This document shows, one piece after another, positions 34,795-43,329 of a DNA stretch of 64,000 nucleotides. The stretch spans positions 124,001-188,000 of the forward strand of contig JACKCN010000006.1 in NCBI GenBank assembly GCA_020634015.1, given 5' to 3'. The notes under the pieces were generated by a model. It was not told where the DNA came from, did no database searches, and saw only the letters and a list, made by a program, of their open reading frames with translations. The stretch is from Candidatus Delongbacteria bacterium (GTDB lineage Bacteria; CAIWAD01). Both the position numbers and the translations under genes were made by a program. Position 1 is the stretch's first letter, and each line of letters begins with the position of its first letter.

Positions 34795-34948
34795 CGGCCC
34801 CTGCGCAGATCACCCCGCGGCCCCGGGCGGAACCGCTTCTTGAGACCCGTCGGCTGGAGCCCGTGGATGGTTGCGGCCCAAAGAATTCTGCCTGGATCCG
34901 CGTGCGGATCAAATTCCCAGCAAAGTCCCCACGGGGAGGGGAAGGAGG

Positions 34949-34982
34949 GCGGCCACCGTTTTGCGGTGGCCGCTATTTTTTT
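34949..34982 (+). terminator. Rho-independent terminator of gapA-pgk
   Basis: A perfect ten-base stem, GCGGCCACCG with CGGTGGCCGC, around TTTTG, followed by TATTTTTTTG. It is a textbook terminator about 180 bases past pgk. Confidence 0.92.
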
Positions 34983-35300
34983 GTCCCGACGCGCAATCAC
35001 GGCCCCTGCGAATCGTTCGATCCCGAACTCAGAGCCTGTTCATCGGCAAAGACCGGGTTCGCTGCCGAAGACTCTGATCCCTGCTTAACATTAAAATTTT
35101 CAATAGGTTGAGATTTTACTTGCCTTTCCGGCCGGGTCTTGGCTGTTTGCCGTCCCACAGGGGAGGCACTGCCTCGCCCGACACGCAGCCCCTGCCTCCC
35201 GATGGTCCGCCCGGCGGATCGTTCCCGACCTTCCGCCTGGCGGTTCGCACTGTGCCATCCGTTCACTGGATCGTGTGAGCCATTCTGGGGAGGAAGACCG

Positions 35301-37646
35301 ATGGAACCTTTGTCACTCGCTTCGCGCCATACCGTGCGCGGCATTCTGTTGTACATCCTGATCTGGCTGGTGCTGCTGCTGGCGCTCAACCGGCCCGCCG
35401 CCGCCATCTGCGGACCCGTGGACCCACTGGGCTGTGTGCCCGAAATGGAGCCCAATGATGACTGGGGCATGGCCATGGCCCTGCCCATGGGACTGCCCGT
35501 CTACGGCGAACAGAGTCCTCAGGGCGACAGCGACTGGTTCGAGCTGGTGATTCCGCCCATGCAGGATTTCAGCGTCGAGCTGCAGATGGATTTTCTCAAC
35601 CTGAGCTTGCGGCTCTGGGGCATCCAGGCTGGGCCGCCCGTGCTGCTTCAGGAAGTCGATGAGGGTGCGTTCTGCCAGGGCGAAGTTCTCAACTGGGGCT
35701 TTGACCCCTGCCTGGAGGTTGGCCCCATCTCCACCCTGATGCTGGAGGTGTCGCAGGTGGCGGCACTGGATCAGGGCAACTACCGACTGGTGGTGATGCC
35801 CGGAGTGCCCACGTCGGTTCCCTTGGGCGACTGCCGCAATTTTGCGTTGCCCGTGGACACCAACCCCTACAGCGACAGTCAGGACACGGCCACGGGCTTC
35901 CGTGACCGGGGCTTCGGCAGCGCGCCCGATGTCTGGTATCAGCTCTCGCTGGAGCACGCCGGGCTGCTGGTGGCCAACACCTGCGCGGCCGCCACGGATT
36001 TTGACACGGTGATCCGCGTGGTGGCCGCCGATGGCAGCACCGTGCTGGCCAGCAATGATGACAGCCCTGCCTGCACCAACGGAGGAGGACGGAGCTGGGT
36101 CAGCACGTGCCTTGGATCCGGAACATATTACGTCGTCGTGGAAGGCGCGGGCGGAGCCAGCGGCATCGAATCGGTCCGGATCACCACCACGCCCACCGGC
36201 AGCAACGCGCGTCTGATCGCGGGCGACTGGGGCACGGCCGCCGAGCCCTGGCATCGCTGGTTCTCGCGGGAGAACTCCGTGCTCTGGTTGCTTGCCGACG
36301 ACCCCTGCGGCACGATCCAGGAGGTGAGTTTCCTGGCCCGCGAACCCGGTGGCAGCTGGCTGCCGCTGGGCACGGACACCGACGGCAGCGAGACACGCAT
36401 GGCCACCGCACCCGATGGGGAAACCGGGGATGGCTGGCGCCTGGCCTTCAACCCGGATCAGCTGCCGATTCCACCCGTGGGAGGCGAGGTGGAGTTCCAG
36501 GCGCAGGTCACTTTCGCGGACGGCAGCCTGCAGAGCGTGGAATGCAGCAGCAGCTACGTGCCCGCCCTGGATCCGGCCAGCCTCGTGCCCGACATCGCAC
36601 GGTACCAGACCGTGCATGACAACACCCTGCTGGTTTCCTTCGAATCCCTGCTGCCCTGGGAGTACGTCGAACTGCGCTGGTCCCTGTGCACCAAGCAGGA
36701 CGAGTGGTCACGCAGTGTGCCGCCAGAATGGCAGCGCCCGGTGAGTGACAGCCATTGTTCGCCCACGGCCGCGGCGGCCTGTCTGGAATGGCTGGACGCC
36801 ACCTACGGCACCAATGTGACCTGCGGACTGAGTGGTGAAGATCTTGTGCGCGCGCTGGGCGAGACCTGCAATACCAATGTGGGCGGCCCGGGCACGGCAC
36901 ACTCCGACTTCTTCAATGGCCTGCAGAACTGGATCGATGACTGCGGCGGGGGCTACACCGTGCACCGCGACGACGGCAGTGTGGCCGGCATGCAGGACCA
37001 GGGCGAGAGTCAGGGCCAGGATGTGATCACGACTCTCGAGTGGGATGGCGGAGGAGCCCACAGCGTGACGCTGAGCTCGATCCACAACGACCCCAACGAG
37101 GACGGCACGATCACGATGGACTTCATGGACCCCTGGACGGGCAACACCCAGTACGGGGATTTCAACCCCGCCACCGGCACCTTCAGCGGCTACGGCGACA
37201 CGGAAGCCAGCGGCACCATCGGTCCGGTGTACTACGTCTGCCCGGTGGAGAACGGACCCGGCGACGGCGGCGACGGCAGTGGCGGCAGCGGCTGGGGTCC
37301 CTTCCCGACCCACACGCCCTTTCCCATTCCCATGCCCGACGGACGCTGGTTCCTGAAGCTGACCGTGGTCACCCAGAGCGGGCATGCTCTGGATCTGTTC
37401 TCGATCGTCGAGCGCCAGCAGGCCGAGAGCCCGGTGGTGCGCCTGCATGTCTCACCCGCGCAGGACCTGCTGCAGCTCTCCTGGCTGCCCGTGCGGGATG
37501 CGCTGGCCTACGAAGTCTACCAACTGGATGAGCCATGGGGCGGTGGCACCTTGCTCACCCGCACCACCCAGACCAGTCTGGATCTGGCCCTGGAGGCGGC
37601 ACCCTCGCGTGCCTTCTACCGGGTGGTGACGGTGTACGCCCACTGA
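35301..37646 (+). CDS. Secreted C39-like cysteine protease with PPC-like and Fn3-like modules
   Basis: A 781-residue exported protein. The N-terminal hydrophobic stretch (L-L-Y-I-L-I-W-L-V-L-L-L-A-L) ends in A-A-A-I-C, a signal peptide. Two PPC-like modules follow (E-P-N-D-D-W-G-M-A-M-A near residue 50; D-V-W-Y-Q-L through Y-Y-V-V-V-E-G near 210-290). The region around residues 475-650 carries S-H-C-S-P-T-A-A-A-A-C-L-E-W-L, then G-G-A-H-S-V-T-L and F-M-D-P-W-T-G, matching the Cys, His and Asp order of C39-type papain-fold peptidases. A Gly/Ser linker and a closing Fn3-like domain finish the protein. There is no T9SS sorting domain. ATG 35301 follows GGGGAGGAAG. Confidence 0.8.
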   Translation: MEPLSLASRHTVRGILLYILIWLVLLLALNRPAAAICGPVDPLGCVPEMEPNDDWGMAMALPMGLPVYGEQSPQGDSDWFELVIPPMQDFSVELQMDFLNLSLRLWGIQAGPPVLLQEVDEGAFCQGEVLNWGFDPCLEVGPISTLMLEVSQVAALDQGNYRLVVMPGVPTSVPLGDCRNFALPVDTNPYSDSQDTATGFRDRGFGSAPDVWYQLSLEHAGLLVANTCAAATDFDTVIRVVAADGSTVLASNDDSPACTNGGGRSWVSTCLGSGTYYVVVEGAGGASGIESVRITTTPTGSNARLIAGDWGTAAEPWHRWFSRENSVLWLLADDPCGTIQEVSFLAREPGGSWLPLGTDTDGSETRMATAPDGETGDGWRLAFNPDQLPIPPVGGEVEFQAQVTFADGSLQSVECSSSYVPALDPASLVPDIARYQTVHDNTLLVSFESLLPWEYVELRWSLCTKQDEWSRSVPPEWQRPVSDSHCSPTAAAACLEWLDATYGTNVTCGLSGEDLVRALGETCNTNVGGPGTAHSDFFNGLQNWIDDCGGGYTVHRDDGSVAGMQDQGESQGQDVITTLEWDGGGAHSVTLSSIHNDPNEDGTITMDFMDPWTGNTQYGDFNPATGTFSGYGDTEASGTIGPVYYVCPVENGPGDGGDGSGGSGWGPFPTHTPFPIPMPDGRWFLKLTVVTQSGHALDLFSIVERQQAESPVVRLHVSPAQDLLQLSWLPVRDALAYEVYQLDEPWGGGTLLTRTTQTSLDLALEAAPSRAFYRVVTVYAH

Positions 37647-37674
37647 GTGAATGCTGTGAGACGGCAGGGGGGCA

Positions 37675-37716
37675 AAAGGGCGCCCCGGTTCGCGTCATGC
37701 GGGCCGGGGCGCTTTC
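37675..37716. terminator. Bidirectional terminator between convergent genes
   Basis: GCGCCCCGG pairs with CCGGGGCGC; TTTCG follows on the plus strand and CCCTTTTG on the minus strand. It serves the protease gene (plus) and the MFS gene (minus). Confidence 0.8.
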
Positions 37717-37726
37717 GTGCGCGGGA

Positions 37727-39058
37727 TCAGGCCTCCGCTTCGCGCCGGGGCGGCAGCGGCAGGCGGTGGATGATGACCAGGGGCAACAGGAGACTGGCCG
37801 CGCCCAGCAGCCAGGCAAAGCCCGCGCCGTGGCGCCAGTAGAAGGTGCAGGCCAGCAGGGGACCCAGCGTGCGGGCCAGTGCGCCCAGACTGCGGAAGAC
37901 ACCCAGCACGCGGCCCTGCTCGTGGGGCGGGCTGAACAGTGAGGCCAGCGTGGTGAGACAGGGCATGACCATGGCCGATCCGCTGGAGAGCAGGAACAGG
38001 CCAACCAGCAACCATGGCAGGCTGTAGGCCGCTGCGATCAGCAGCATGCCCGGAATCAGGATCAGCAGTCCCGCCAGTGCCATCCGGGCTTCGCCGATGG
38101 CAGACGCCCGCCGCCGCACGAACCCACCCTGGACGGCGGCCAGCACCACTCCGATGTAGACGAAGAGCAGGCCGTTCTGGCCCGGGCCGAAACCCAGGCG
38201 CTCGGCGGCCAGGAAGGTGAGGGTGAACTCGGCTCCGGAAAAGGCCAGAATGAAGACGAAGTAGGCCAGGTTGTTGGCGTTGGCCCCCGGGTAGGGCAGT
38301 GGTGAAAACAGCCGGAAGAGATTCAGGCTGCGTCTCACGGCATCGGGATTGCGCTGGCCGGGCCGCAGGGTTTCGGGCAGGCGGCGCTGGATCTGCACCA
38401 GGTTCACCAGAGCCAGCAGGAAAGCCAGCAGGGCCGGGGCGGAGAAGGGATTCAGTCCGGGCACCCCGGGCAGCAGCAGGTCCAGCCGGATCAGCGCGGT
38501 CAGCCCGCCCAGTGCCGGACCCACGATCATGCCCACACCGAAGGCGATGCCGATGATCGCCATGCCCCGGCTGCGGGACTTCTCCCCGGAGATGTCGGCC
38601 ACCGCGGCGGTCACGGTGGTGATGTTGCTGCCCATCAGGCCGCCCAGCAGGCGAGCCAGCACCAGCAACCAGAAACTGTGGGCGAAGACCCAGAGCAGGT
38701 AGGACAGCGCGATGCCACAGACCGAGAACAGAATCACCGGCCGGCGCCCCCAGCGGTCGGAGAGTGTACCGGCCAGCGGAGCCGCCACGAACTGCAGCAG
38801 CGAATAGAGAAAACTGAGAAAGCCCCCGAAGAGCACGATGCGCGCGGTGGTGCCCCCGCCTGCGCCCAGCATGGCGCCGATCCGGTCCAGCTGATGCAGC
38901 ACGGAGCCCAGCAGGCCGCTGCTGCCTTCGAGACTGATGTAGTACTCGAGCAGCGCCGGGAAGAGCGGAAAGATGATCGAGAAGCCCACCAGGTCCAGAA
39001 ACAGGGTCAGAAACAGCACACCCATCGTGCGCCGTGACGACCCGTCGTCGTGAGTCAC
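37727..39058 (-). CDS. MFS transporter, TetA/multidrug-like
   Basis: A 443-residue major-facilitator carrier with twelve hydrophobic segments. The motif-A loop between helices 2 and 3 reads G-T-L-S-D-R-W-G-R-R-P-V-I, and the start F-L-D-L-V-G-F-S-I-I-F-P is characteristic of the TetA/Bcr-type branch. It probably exports a drug or metabolite by proton antiport. The start is the GTG at 39058, directly behind GGAGG, overlapping the peptidase stop by four bases (GTGA); a later ATG at 39025 is less likely. The peptidase and transporter are translationally coupled, which suggests peptide-linked export, though only by inference. Confidence 0.88.
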   Translation of the reverse strand: MTHDDGSSRRTMGVLFLTLFLDLVGFSIIFPLFPALLEYYISLEGSSGLLGSVLHQLDRIGAMLGAGGGTTARIVLFGGFLSFLYSLLQFVAAPLAGTLSDRWGRRPVILFSVCGIALSYLLWVFAHSFWLLVLARLLGGLMGSNITTVTAAVADISGEKSRSRGMAIIGIAFGVGMIVGPALGGLTALIRLDLLLPGVPGLNPFSAPALLAFLLALVNLVQIQRRLPETLRPGQRNPDAVRRSLNLFRLFSPLPYPGANANNLAYFVFILAFSGAEFTLTFLAAERLGFGPGQNGLLFVYIGVVLAAVQGGFVRRRASAIGEARMALAGLLILIPGMLLIAAAYSLPWLLVGLFLLSSGSAMVMPCLTTLASLFSPPHEQGRVLGVFRSLGALARTLGPLLACTFYWRHGAGFAWLLGAASLLLPLVIIHRLPLPPRREAEA

Positions 39059-40938
39059 CGTGTGCCTCCAGGCAGCAAGCGGGCCAGCGCACTTTCGGCG
39101 TGGTTGACCTGGGTTTCGAGGTGTTCCAGTGCGCCCTGCCAGAATTCCCGGCGGCGCACGTCCATGCCCAGATGCTTCCGGGACAGATCTTCCACGGTCA
39201 TCCGCCCGGTGTCCATCAACAGACCGCTGTACGCCGCGAAGAACCCCTCGCCCAGCCGTTCGCGCTGGTTGAGCACGGTCAGGCTGTAGAGGAAGCCGAA
39301 GAGGTAGGGGAAGTTGTAGAAGCTGGTGCCGGTCATGGAGAAGTGCAGCTTGTTGGCCCAGAACATCGGGTCGCCTTCGCTGGTGGCCGCGCCGTACCAC
39401 TGGGTCCAGTGCTTGAGCATCAGCTCGCTGAACTGGTCGGGCAGCAGCGGACCTTCGCTGCGGCGCTCGTAGAATTCATTCTCGAAGGTGAAGCGCATCG
39501 GAATGTTCAGCAGCATGCTGCCGCAACTGGAGAGCACGGGCCACTGGGCCTCGAAGATCGCGCGCGGGTCGCTGGCTCCCGCCAGGGTGTGCGCGCCCAG
39601 CACGTTCTCGGCGAAGATGCTGGCGGTTTCGGCCAGGCTCATGGGGTAACCCTGCTGCACCACGGGCAGGTCGCGCATCACGTGGCCGTGGAAGGCGTGT
39701 CCCAGTTCGTGCGCCAGGGTGCGCAGGTTCTGGCCGCCCCCGCTCCAGGTCATGAACACACGTTGGGTACGGCTGCGCAGGAAGCGCGTACAATAGGCGC
39801 CCGTGCGCTTGCCCGGCTGGTTGCGGCCTTCGATGAACCCCTGATCCTGCATGGAGCGGGCAAAGCGGGCCATCTCGGGCGATACGGTGCCGTAGGCTTC
39901 CACCACCTGGTCCATGGCGTCTTCGAAGCTCAGCAAGTTGGAATCGGTGCGCAGGGCAGCGGGCAGCGGAGCAGCCAGATCCCAGGGCGCCAGTTGCTCC
40001 AGCTCGAGGGCATTGGCCATCAGCGCGAGGGCGCGACGGGCCAGCGGGCGGGCATCCTCGGCGGCCAGGATCAGGTTGTGCAGGGTTTCCGGCTGCATCC
40101 GGTTGACGTGCAGGGCCGGCTGCAGAAAGTGCACCGGACGGCCCTTGCCACGGCGGGCGTACATCTCATGGCGCCAGCCCGCAATGGAATTGAGGATCGA
40201 GGCCGCCGTCTCGCGATGCACCTGCCAGCCCGAATTGATCGCGCGAAAGGCCTCCTCGCGCTGGGCGCGCTCGGGGTTCTGCAACTGGCCCGCGGCCTGG
40301 GCCAGCCCCAGCTGGCGCCCGCCCAGGGGCACGGTCATGCTGGCGGCCAGCGTGGTGTACAGGCTGCCCCAGGCGGTGTGCCCGTCGAGGCTCAGCGAGC
40401 TCTCGAGGGTTTCTTCCTCGGGACTCAGCAACTGATCACGCAGCTTGCGGCTCTGGGTCAGGTAAAAGCGCGACTCGGCGGCCAGTGGGTCCTGCAGGTA
40501 GACCTCCAGCAACTCGTCGGAAGCGCGCAGGGTGAACTGGTTCAACGGTTCCAGGGCCTGGGCCAGGCGGGAATTCTCGCTGCGCAGGCGGGCCTGCACT
40601 CCGCGGGCCAGGGCGTTGGAGCTCTCGACCGACAGCAGACAGCCCAGCCAGGTGCCCATGTTGGCCGCGATCAGCCCCGCTTCCCGCGACAGCCGGTTCA
40701 GTTCGCGCGCGGCGGCCACCAGCAGGGTCTGGCGCTGGGTGTCGCCGTCGGTGATCGACTCCAGCAGCGGGCCCATCTTCGTCGAGAGGGTTTCGATCTG
40801 GCCATGAAGTTCCAGAAACCGGCGGTGGTCTTCGAGAAATTCGGGGCTGTCCAGCGCCGGGTATTCGCAGGCGATGTTCCAGGCCGGGCCGTTGGGAGTG
40901 GACGAGGGGGCCGATGTGCTGTGCGGAACTGATTTCAT
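39055..40938 (-). CDS. pepF: M3-family metallopeptidase (oligoendopeptidase F-like)
   Basis: A 627-residue zinc peptidase. The catalytic motif H-E-L-G-H-A-F-H-G-H near residue 420 is the M3 HExxH signature, and downstream the second Glu ligand lies in the E-T-A-S-I-F-A-E segment. The rest is helical, as in oligoendopeptidase F, which cuts short peptides in the cytoplasm. It is slightly longer than typical PepF (about 600). No signal peptide is present. It is the first gene of a two-gene unit with the MFS carrier, with an ATG behind AAGGACAG. Confidence 0.92.
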   Translation of the reverse strand: MKSVPHSTSAPSSTPNGPAWNIACEYPALDSPEFLEDHRRFLELHGQIETLSTKMGPLLESITDGDTQRQTLLVAAARELNRLSREAGLIAANMGTWLGCLLSVESSNALARGVQARLRSENSRLAQALEPLNQFTLRASDELLEVYLQDPLAAESRFYLTQSRKLRDQLLSPEEETLESSLSLDGHTAWGSLYTTLAASMTVPLGGRQLGLAQAAGQLQNPERAQREEAFRAINSGWQVHRETAASILNSIAGWRHEMYARRGKGRPVHFLQPALHVNRMQPETLHNLILAAEDARPLARRALALMANALELEQLAPWDLAAPLPAALRTDSNLLSFEDAMDQVVEAYGTVSPEMARFARSMQDQGFIEGRNQPGKRTGAYCTRFLRSRTQRVFMTWSGGGQNLRTLAHELGHAFHGHVMRDLPVVQQGYPMSLAETASIFAENVLGAHTLAGASDPRAIFEAQWPVLSSCGSMLLNIPMRFTFENEFYERRSEGPLLPDQFSELMLKHWTQWYGAATSEGDPMFWANKLHFSMTGTSFYNFPYLFGFLYSLTVLNQRERLGEGFFAAYSGLLMDTGRMTVEDLSRKHLGMDVRRREFWQGALEHLETQVNHAESALARLLPGGTR

Positions 40939-41112
40939 GGTCTGTCCTTATGAGGGAGGGCAGCGGCGCCGCCCGGATGGTCGGCCAATATAGGGATCGC
41001 GCCCAGTTACACCGGGAATTCCATACCTTGGCGGCCCGCTTTGGCGCAAGCCGCGGAAACGCCCGGGGGGCGGGTTTCGCCGCTGGCAGCGCCCAGTCCA
41101 GAAGGAGAGCAG

Positions 41113-41973
41113 ATGAAGATCATCCGTGCCCGGGCGATGGGCATGTGTTTCGGGGTCAAGGATGCCCTGGAAGCCGTGGATACCCTGCCCAATCCCGACG
41201 AAGTCAGCATTCACGGCGAGCTGGTGCACAACGATGTGGCCCTGCAGCAGATCCGTGCCCGCGGGGTGACCATGACCGGCGAGGAAGAACGGTCGACCCT
41301 GAGCGACCGACCCTGGCTGCTGATCTCGGCCCACGGCATCAGCGACCCGGAACGCGAGCGTCTGCTGAACGCGGGCAAGCAGCTCATCGACACCACCTGC
41401 CCGCTGGTCAAGAAAGTGCACAAGGCGGCCATCGAGCTGCACCGCGACGGGTATCATGTGCTGGTCATCGGCCAGCCACGCCACGTGGAAGTGCGCGGCA
41501 TCACCGGCAGCCTGCCCGACAACTACACCGTGGTCGAGCGCGTCGAGGATGTGACCCAGTACCCGTACACGCGCCTGGGTGTGATCTGCCAGAGCACGAC
41601 CGCACCAAGCAAGTCCGAGATCATGCTGGCCGAGATCCGGCGCTGCAACCCCGACGCCGACATCCGCCACATCAACACCATCTGCCGCCCCACCCGCCTG
41701 CGCCAGGAAGCGGTGGACGAGTTGCTGGACCAGGTGGAAGCGCTGGTGGTGGTGGGTGGCAGCAATTCCAACAACACGCGCGAGCAGGCCCGTCTGGCCC
41801 TGGCCCGCGGCATTCCCGCCGTGCATGTCCAGACCGCCGACCAACTGGATCCCCAGTGGTTCCGGCCTTTCCAGGTCGTGGGACTGAGCGCGGGTACCAG
41901 CACCCTGGACAGCACCATCGAGGAAGTCTACGAACGCATGCTGGCCATCGCCGATGAGCTCGTGCACGCGTGA
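41113..41973 (+). CDS. ispH: 4-hydroxy-3-methylbut-2-enyl diphosphate reductase
   Basis: Last enzyme of the MEP isoprenoid pathway, 286 residues, reducing HMBPP to IPP and DMAPP with a 4Fe-4S cluster. The three cluster cysteines are visible: M-C-F-G-V-K at residue 12, T-T-C-P-L-V near residue 95 and T-I-C-R-P-T near residue 190. The substrate loop G-L-S-A-G-T-S-T is present. The start is ATG 41113 after AAGGAGA. A 16-bp hairpin begins at the stop codon. pepT follows 75 bases later. Confidence 0.94.
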   Translation: MKIIRARAMGMCFGVKDALEAVDTLPNPDEVSIHGELVHNDVALQQIRARGVTMTGEEERSTLSDRPWLLISAHGISDPERERLLNAGKQLIDTTCPLVKKVHKAAIELHRDGYHVLVIGQPRHVEVRGITGSLPDNYTVVERVEDVTQYPYTRLGVICQSTTAPSKSEIMLAEIRRCNPDADIRHINTICRPTRLRQEAVDELLDQVEALVVVGGSNSNNTREQARLALARGIPAVHVQTADQLDPQWFRPFQVVGLSAGTSTLDSTIEEVYERMLAIADELVHA

Positions 41974-42008
41974 GCGAGTGTGAGTCTCGGGTGACTCACA
42001 CTCGCTCA
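41971..42008. terminator. Perfect 16-bp hairpin overlapping the ispH stop codon
   Basis: TGAGCGAGTGTGAGTC, beginning with the ispH stop codon, pairs perfectly with the complement at 41993-42008 across the six-base loop TCGGGT. There is no T-run. It may terminate, attenuate or protect the ispH transcript. Confidence 0.6.
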
Positions 42009-42048
42009 TGTTGAACCGGCGCCCCGCGCCAGAAAGAGTCCGCTTGCC

Positions 42049-43329
42049 ATGCCCCATTCGCTGGACCCCGCCATTCAGGACTTCATCCGTCAGGATGTGC
42101 TGAACCGCTTCCTGGCCTATGTGAAGATCTGGACCACCTCCGATCCTGACAGCAAGGAGACTCCGTCCACGGCGCGTCAGTTCGACCTGCTGCGCCTGCT
42201 GGAAAGCCAGTGCCGCGAACTGGGCCTGAAGGATGTGCATCTGGCGCCCTCGGGTACCTTGTACGCCACCCTGCCCGCTAGCCCGGGCTGCGAACGGGCC
42301 GAAGCCTTCGGGCTGGTCTCCCACGTGGACACCTCGCCCGACCAGAGCGGCGAGAACGTGCGCCCCGTGTGCCACGAGAACTGGCAGGGCGAACCGATTC
42401 GCTTCAGCGCGGACGAAGCCCTGCGGCTGGCCGTGGAAGACTGCCCCGAGCTGGCAATGTTCCGTGGCGACACCATCATCACCTCCAGCGGCGACACCCT
42501 GCTGGGCGCGGACGACAAGGCCGGCGTGGCCGAGATCATGTGTGCGGCCGCCACCTTCCAGCGCTTTCCCAAGCTGCCCCACGGCGAATTGCGCCTGTGT
42601 TTCACCACGGACGAGGAAGTCAGCCGCGGCACCGAAGGAGTCGACCTGGACCGCCTGCCCACGGCGTGTTACACCATGGATGGCGGGCTGATGGGCGAGC
42701 TCGAGAACGAGTGCTTTGACGCCTGGCAGCTCAGGGCCACCTTCCGTGGCGTGGCCGTGCATCCCGGCAGCGCCAAGGGCGTGATGGTGCACGCCGGCAT
42801 GGCCGCCGCCCGCCTGCTGGCCGCCCTGCCCGAAGCCGAGTGCCCCGAGCGCACCGCGGGCCGCGAGGGCTTCTACTATCTGGTGCATCTGGACGCCGGC
42901 CACGAAGAGGCCAGCCTGGTGCTGCTGCTGCGCGATTTCGAACCGGAACTGAACGCCGCACGTCGGCGATTCATCGAAGACTGGGTGAGCGCCGCCCGCC
43001 GCGCGGAACCGCGCCTGCAGGTGACTCTGGACTGGCAGCACCAGTACCAGAACATGCGCGAGAAGCTGGCCCAGCACCCCCACATCACCGAGCGCGCGGC
43101 CACCGCCATCGCCGACGCGGGGGTGACGCTGATCGCCAAGGAAATCCGCGGCGGTACCGACGGCAGCAACCTGACCGCCGCGGGCCACCCCACCCCCAAC
43201 ATCTTCACCGGGGGCATGCTCTATCACTCCAGGCGCGAATGGGTGCCGCTGAAGGCACTCTGCAAGGCCAGCGAGGTCATCGTGCATCTGGCCCGACGCT
43301 GGACCGAGGTGGAAGGACGCCCCGCATGA
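42049..43329 (+). CDS. pepT: Peptidase T (tripeptide aminopeptidase)
   Basis: M20B dinuclear-zinc aminopeptidase of 426 residues that releases N-terminal residues from tripeptides in the cytoplasm. Metal and catalytic motifs include G-L-V-S-H-V-D-T-S-P-D, L-L-G-A-D-D-K-A-G-V-A-E-I, T-T-D-E-E-V-S-R-G-T-E-G and the M-D-G-G segment; the dimerisation domain lies in between and the final ligand is in the H-P-T-P-N-I-F-T-G-G region. Its stop overlaps the ATG of the secreted endonuclease gene by four bases (ATGA), so peptide and nucleic-acid scavenging may be coexpressed. Confidence 0.94.
   Translation: MPHSLDPAIQDFIRQDVLNRFLAYVKIWTTSDPDSKETPSTARQFDLLRLLESQCRELGLKDVHLAPSGTLYATLPASPGCERAEAFGLVSHVDTSPDQSGENVRPVCHENWQGEPIRFSADEALRLAVEDCPELAMFRGDTIITSSGDTLLGADDKAGVAEIMCAAATFQRFPKLPHGELRLCFTTDEEVSRGTEGVDLDRLPTACYTMDGGLMGELENECFDAWQLRATFRGVAVHPGSAKGVMVHAGMAAARLLAALPEAECPERTAGREGFYYLVHLDAGHEEASLVLLLRDFEPELNAARRRFIEDWVSAARRAEPRLQVTLDWQHQYQNMREKLAQHPHITERAATAIADAGVTLIAKEIRGGTDGSNLTAAGHPTPNIFTGGMLYHSRREWVPLKALCKASEVIVHLARRWTEVEGRPA

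Larger units (their letters stand above)
34766..35300. other. 535-base non-coding region after pgk
   Basis: It contains a CRP-like palindrome (34773-34794), a strong terminator (34949-34982) and an A+T-rich stretch near 35088-35120 (around TTAACATTAAAATTTTC), which is the best place for the promoter of the secreted protease gene. Open frames here are not convincing. No RNA gene was recognised. Confidence 0.5.

Noticed and set aside
39034..40932. 632-codon plus-strand frame opposite the M3 peptidase gene
   Set aside because: The minus strand carries the HExxH motif and a normal start; the plus frame is a shadow.
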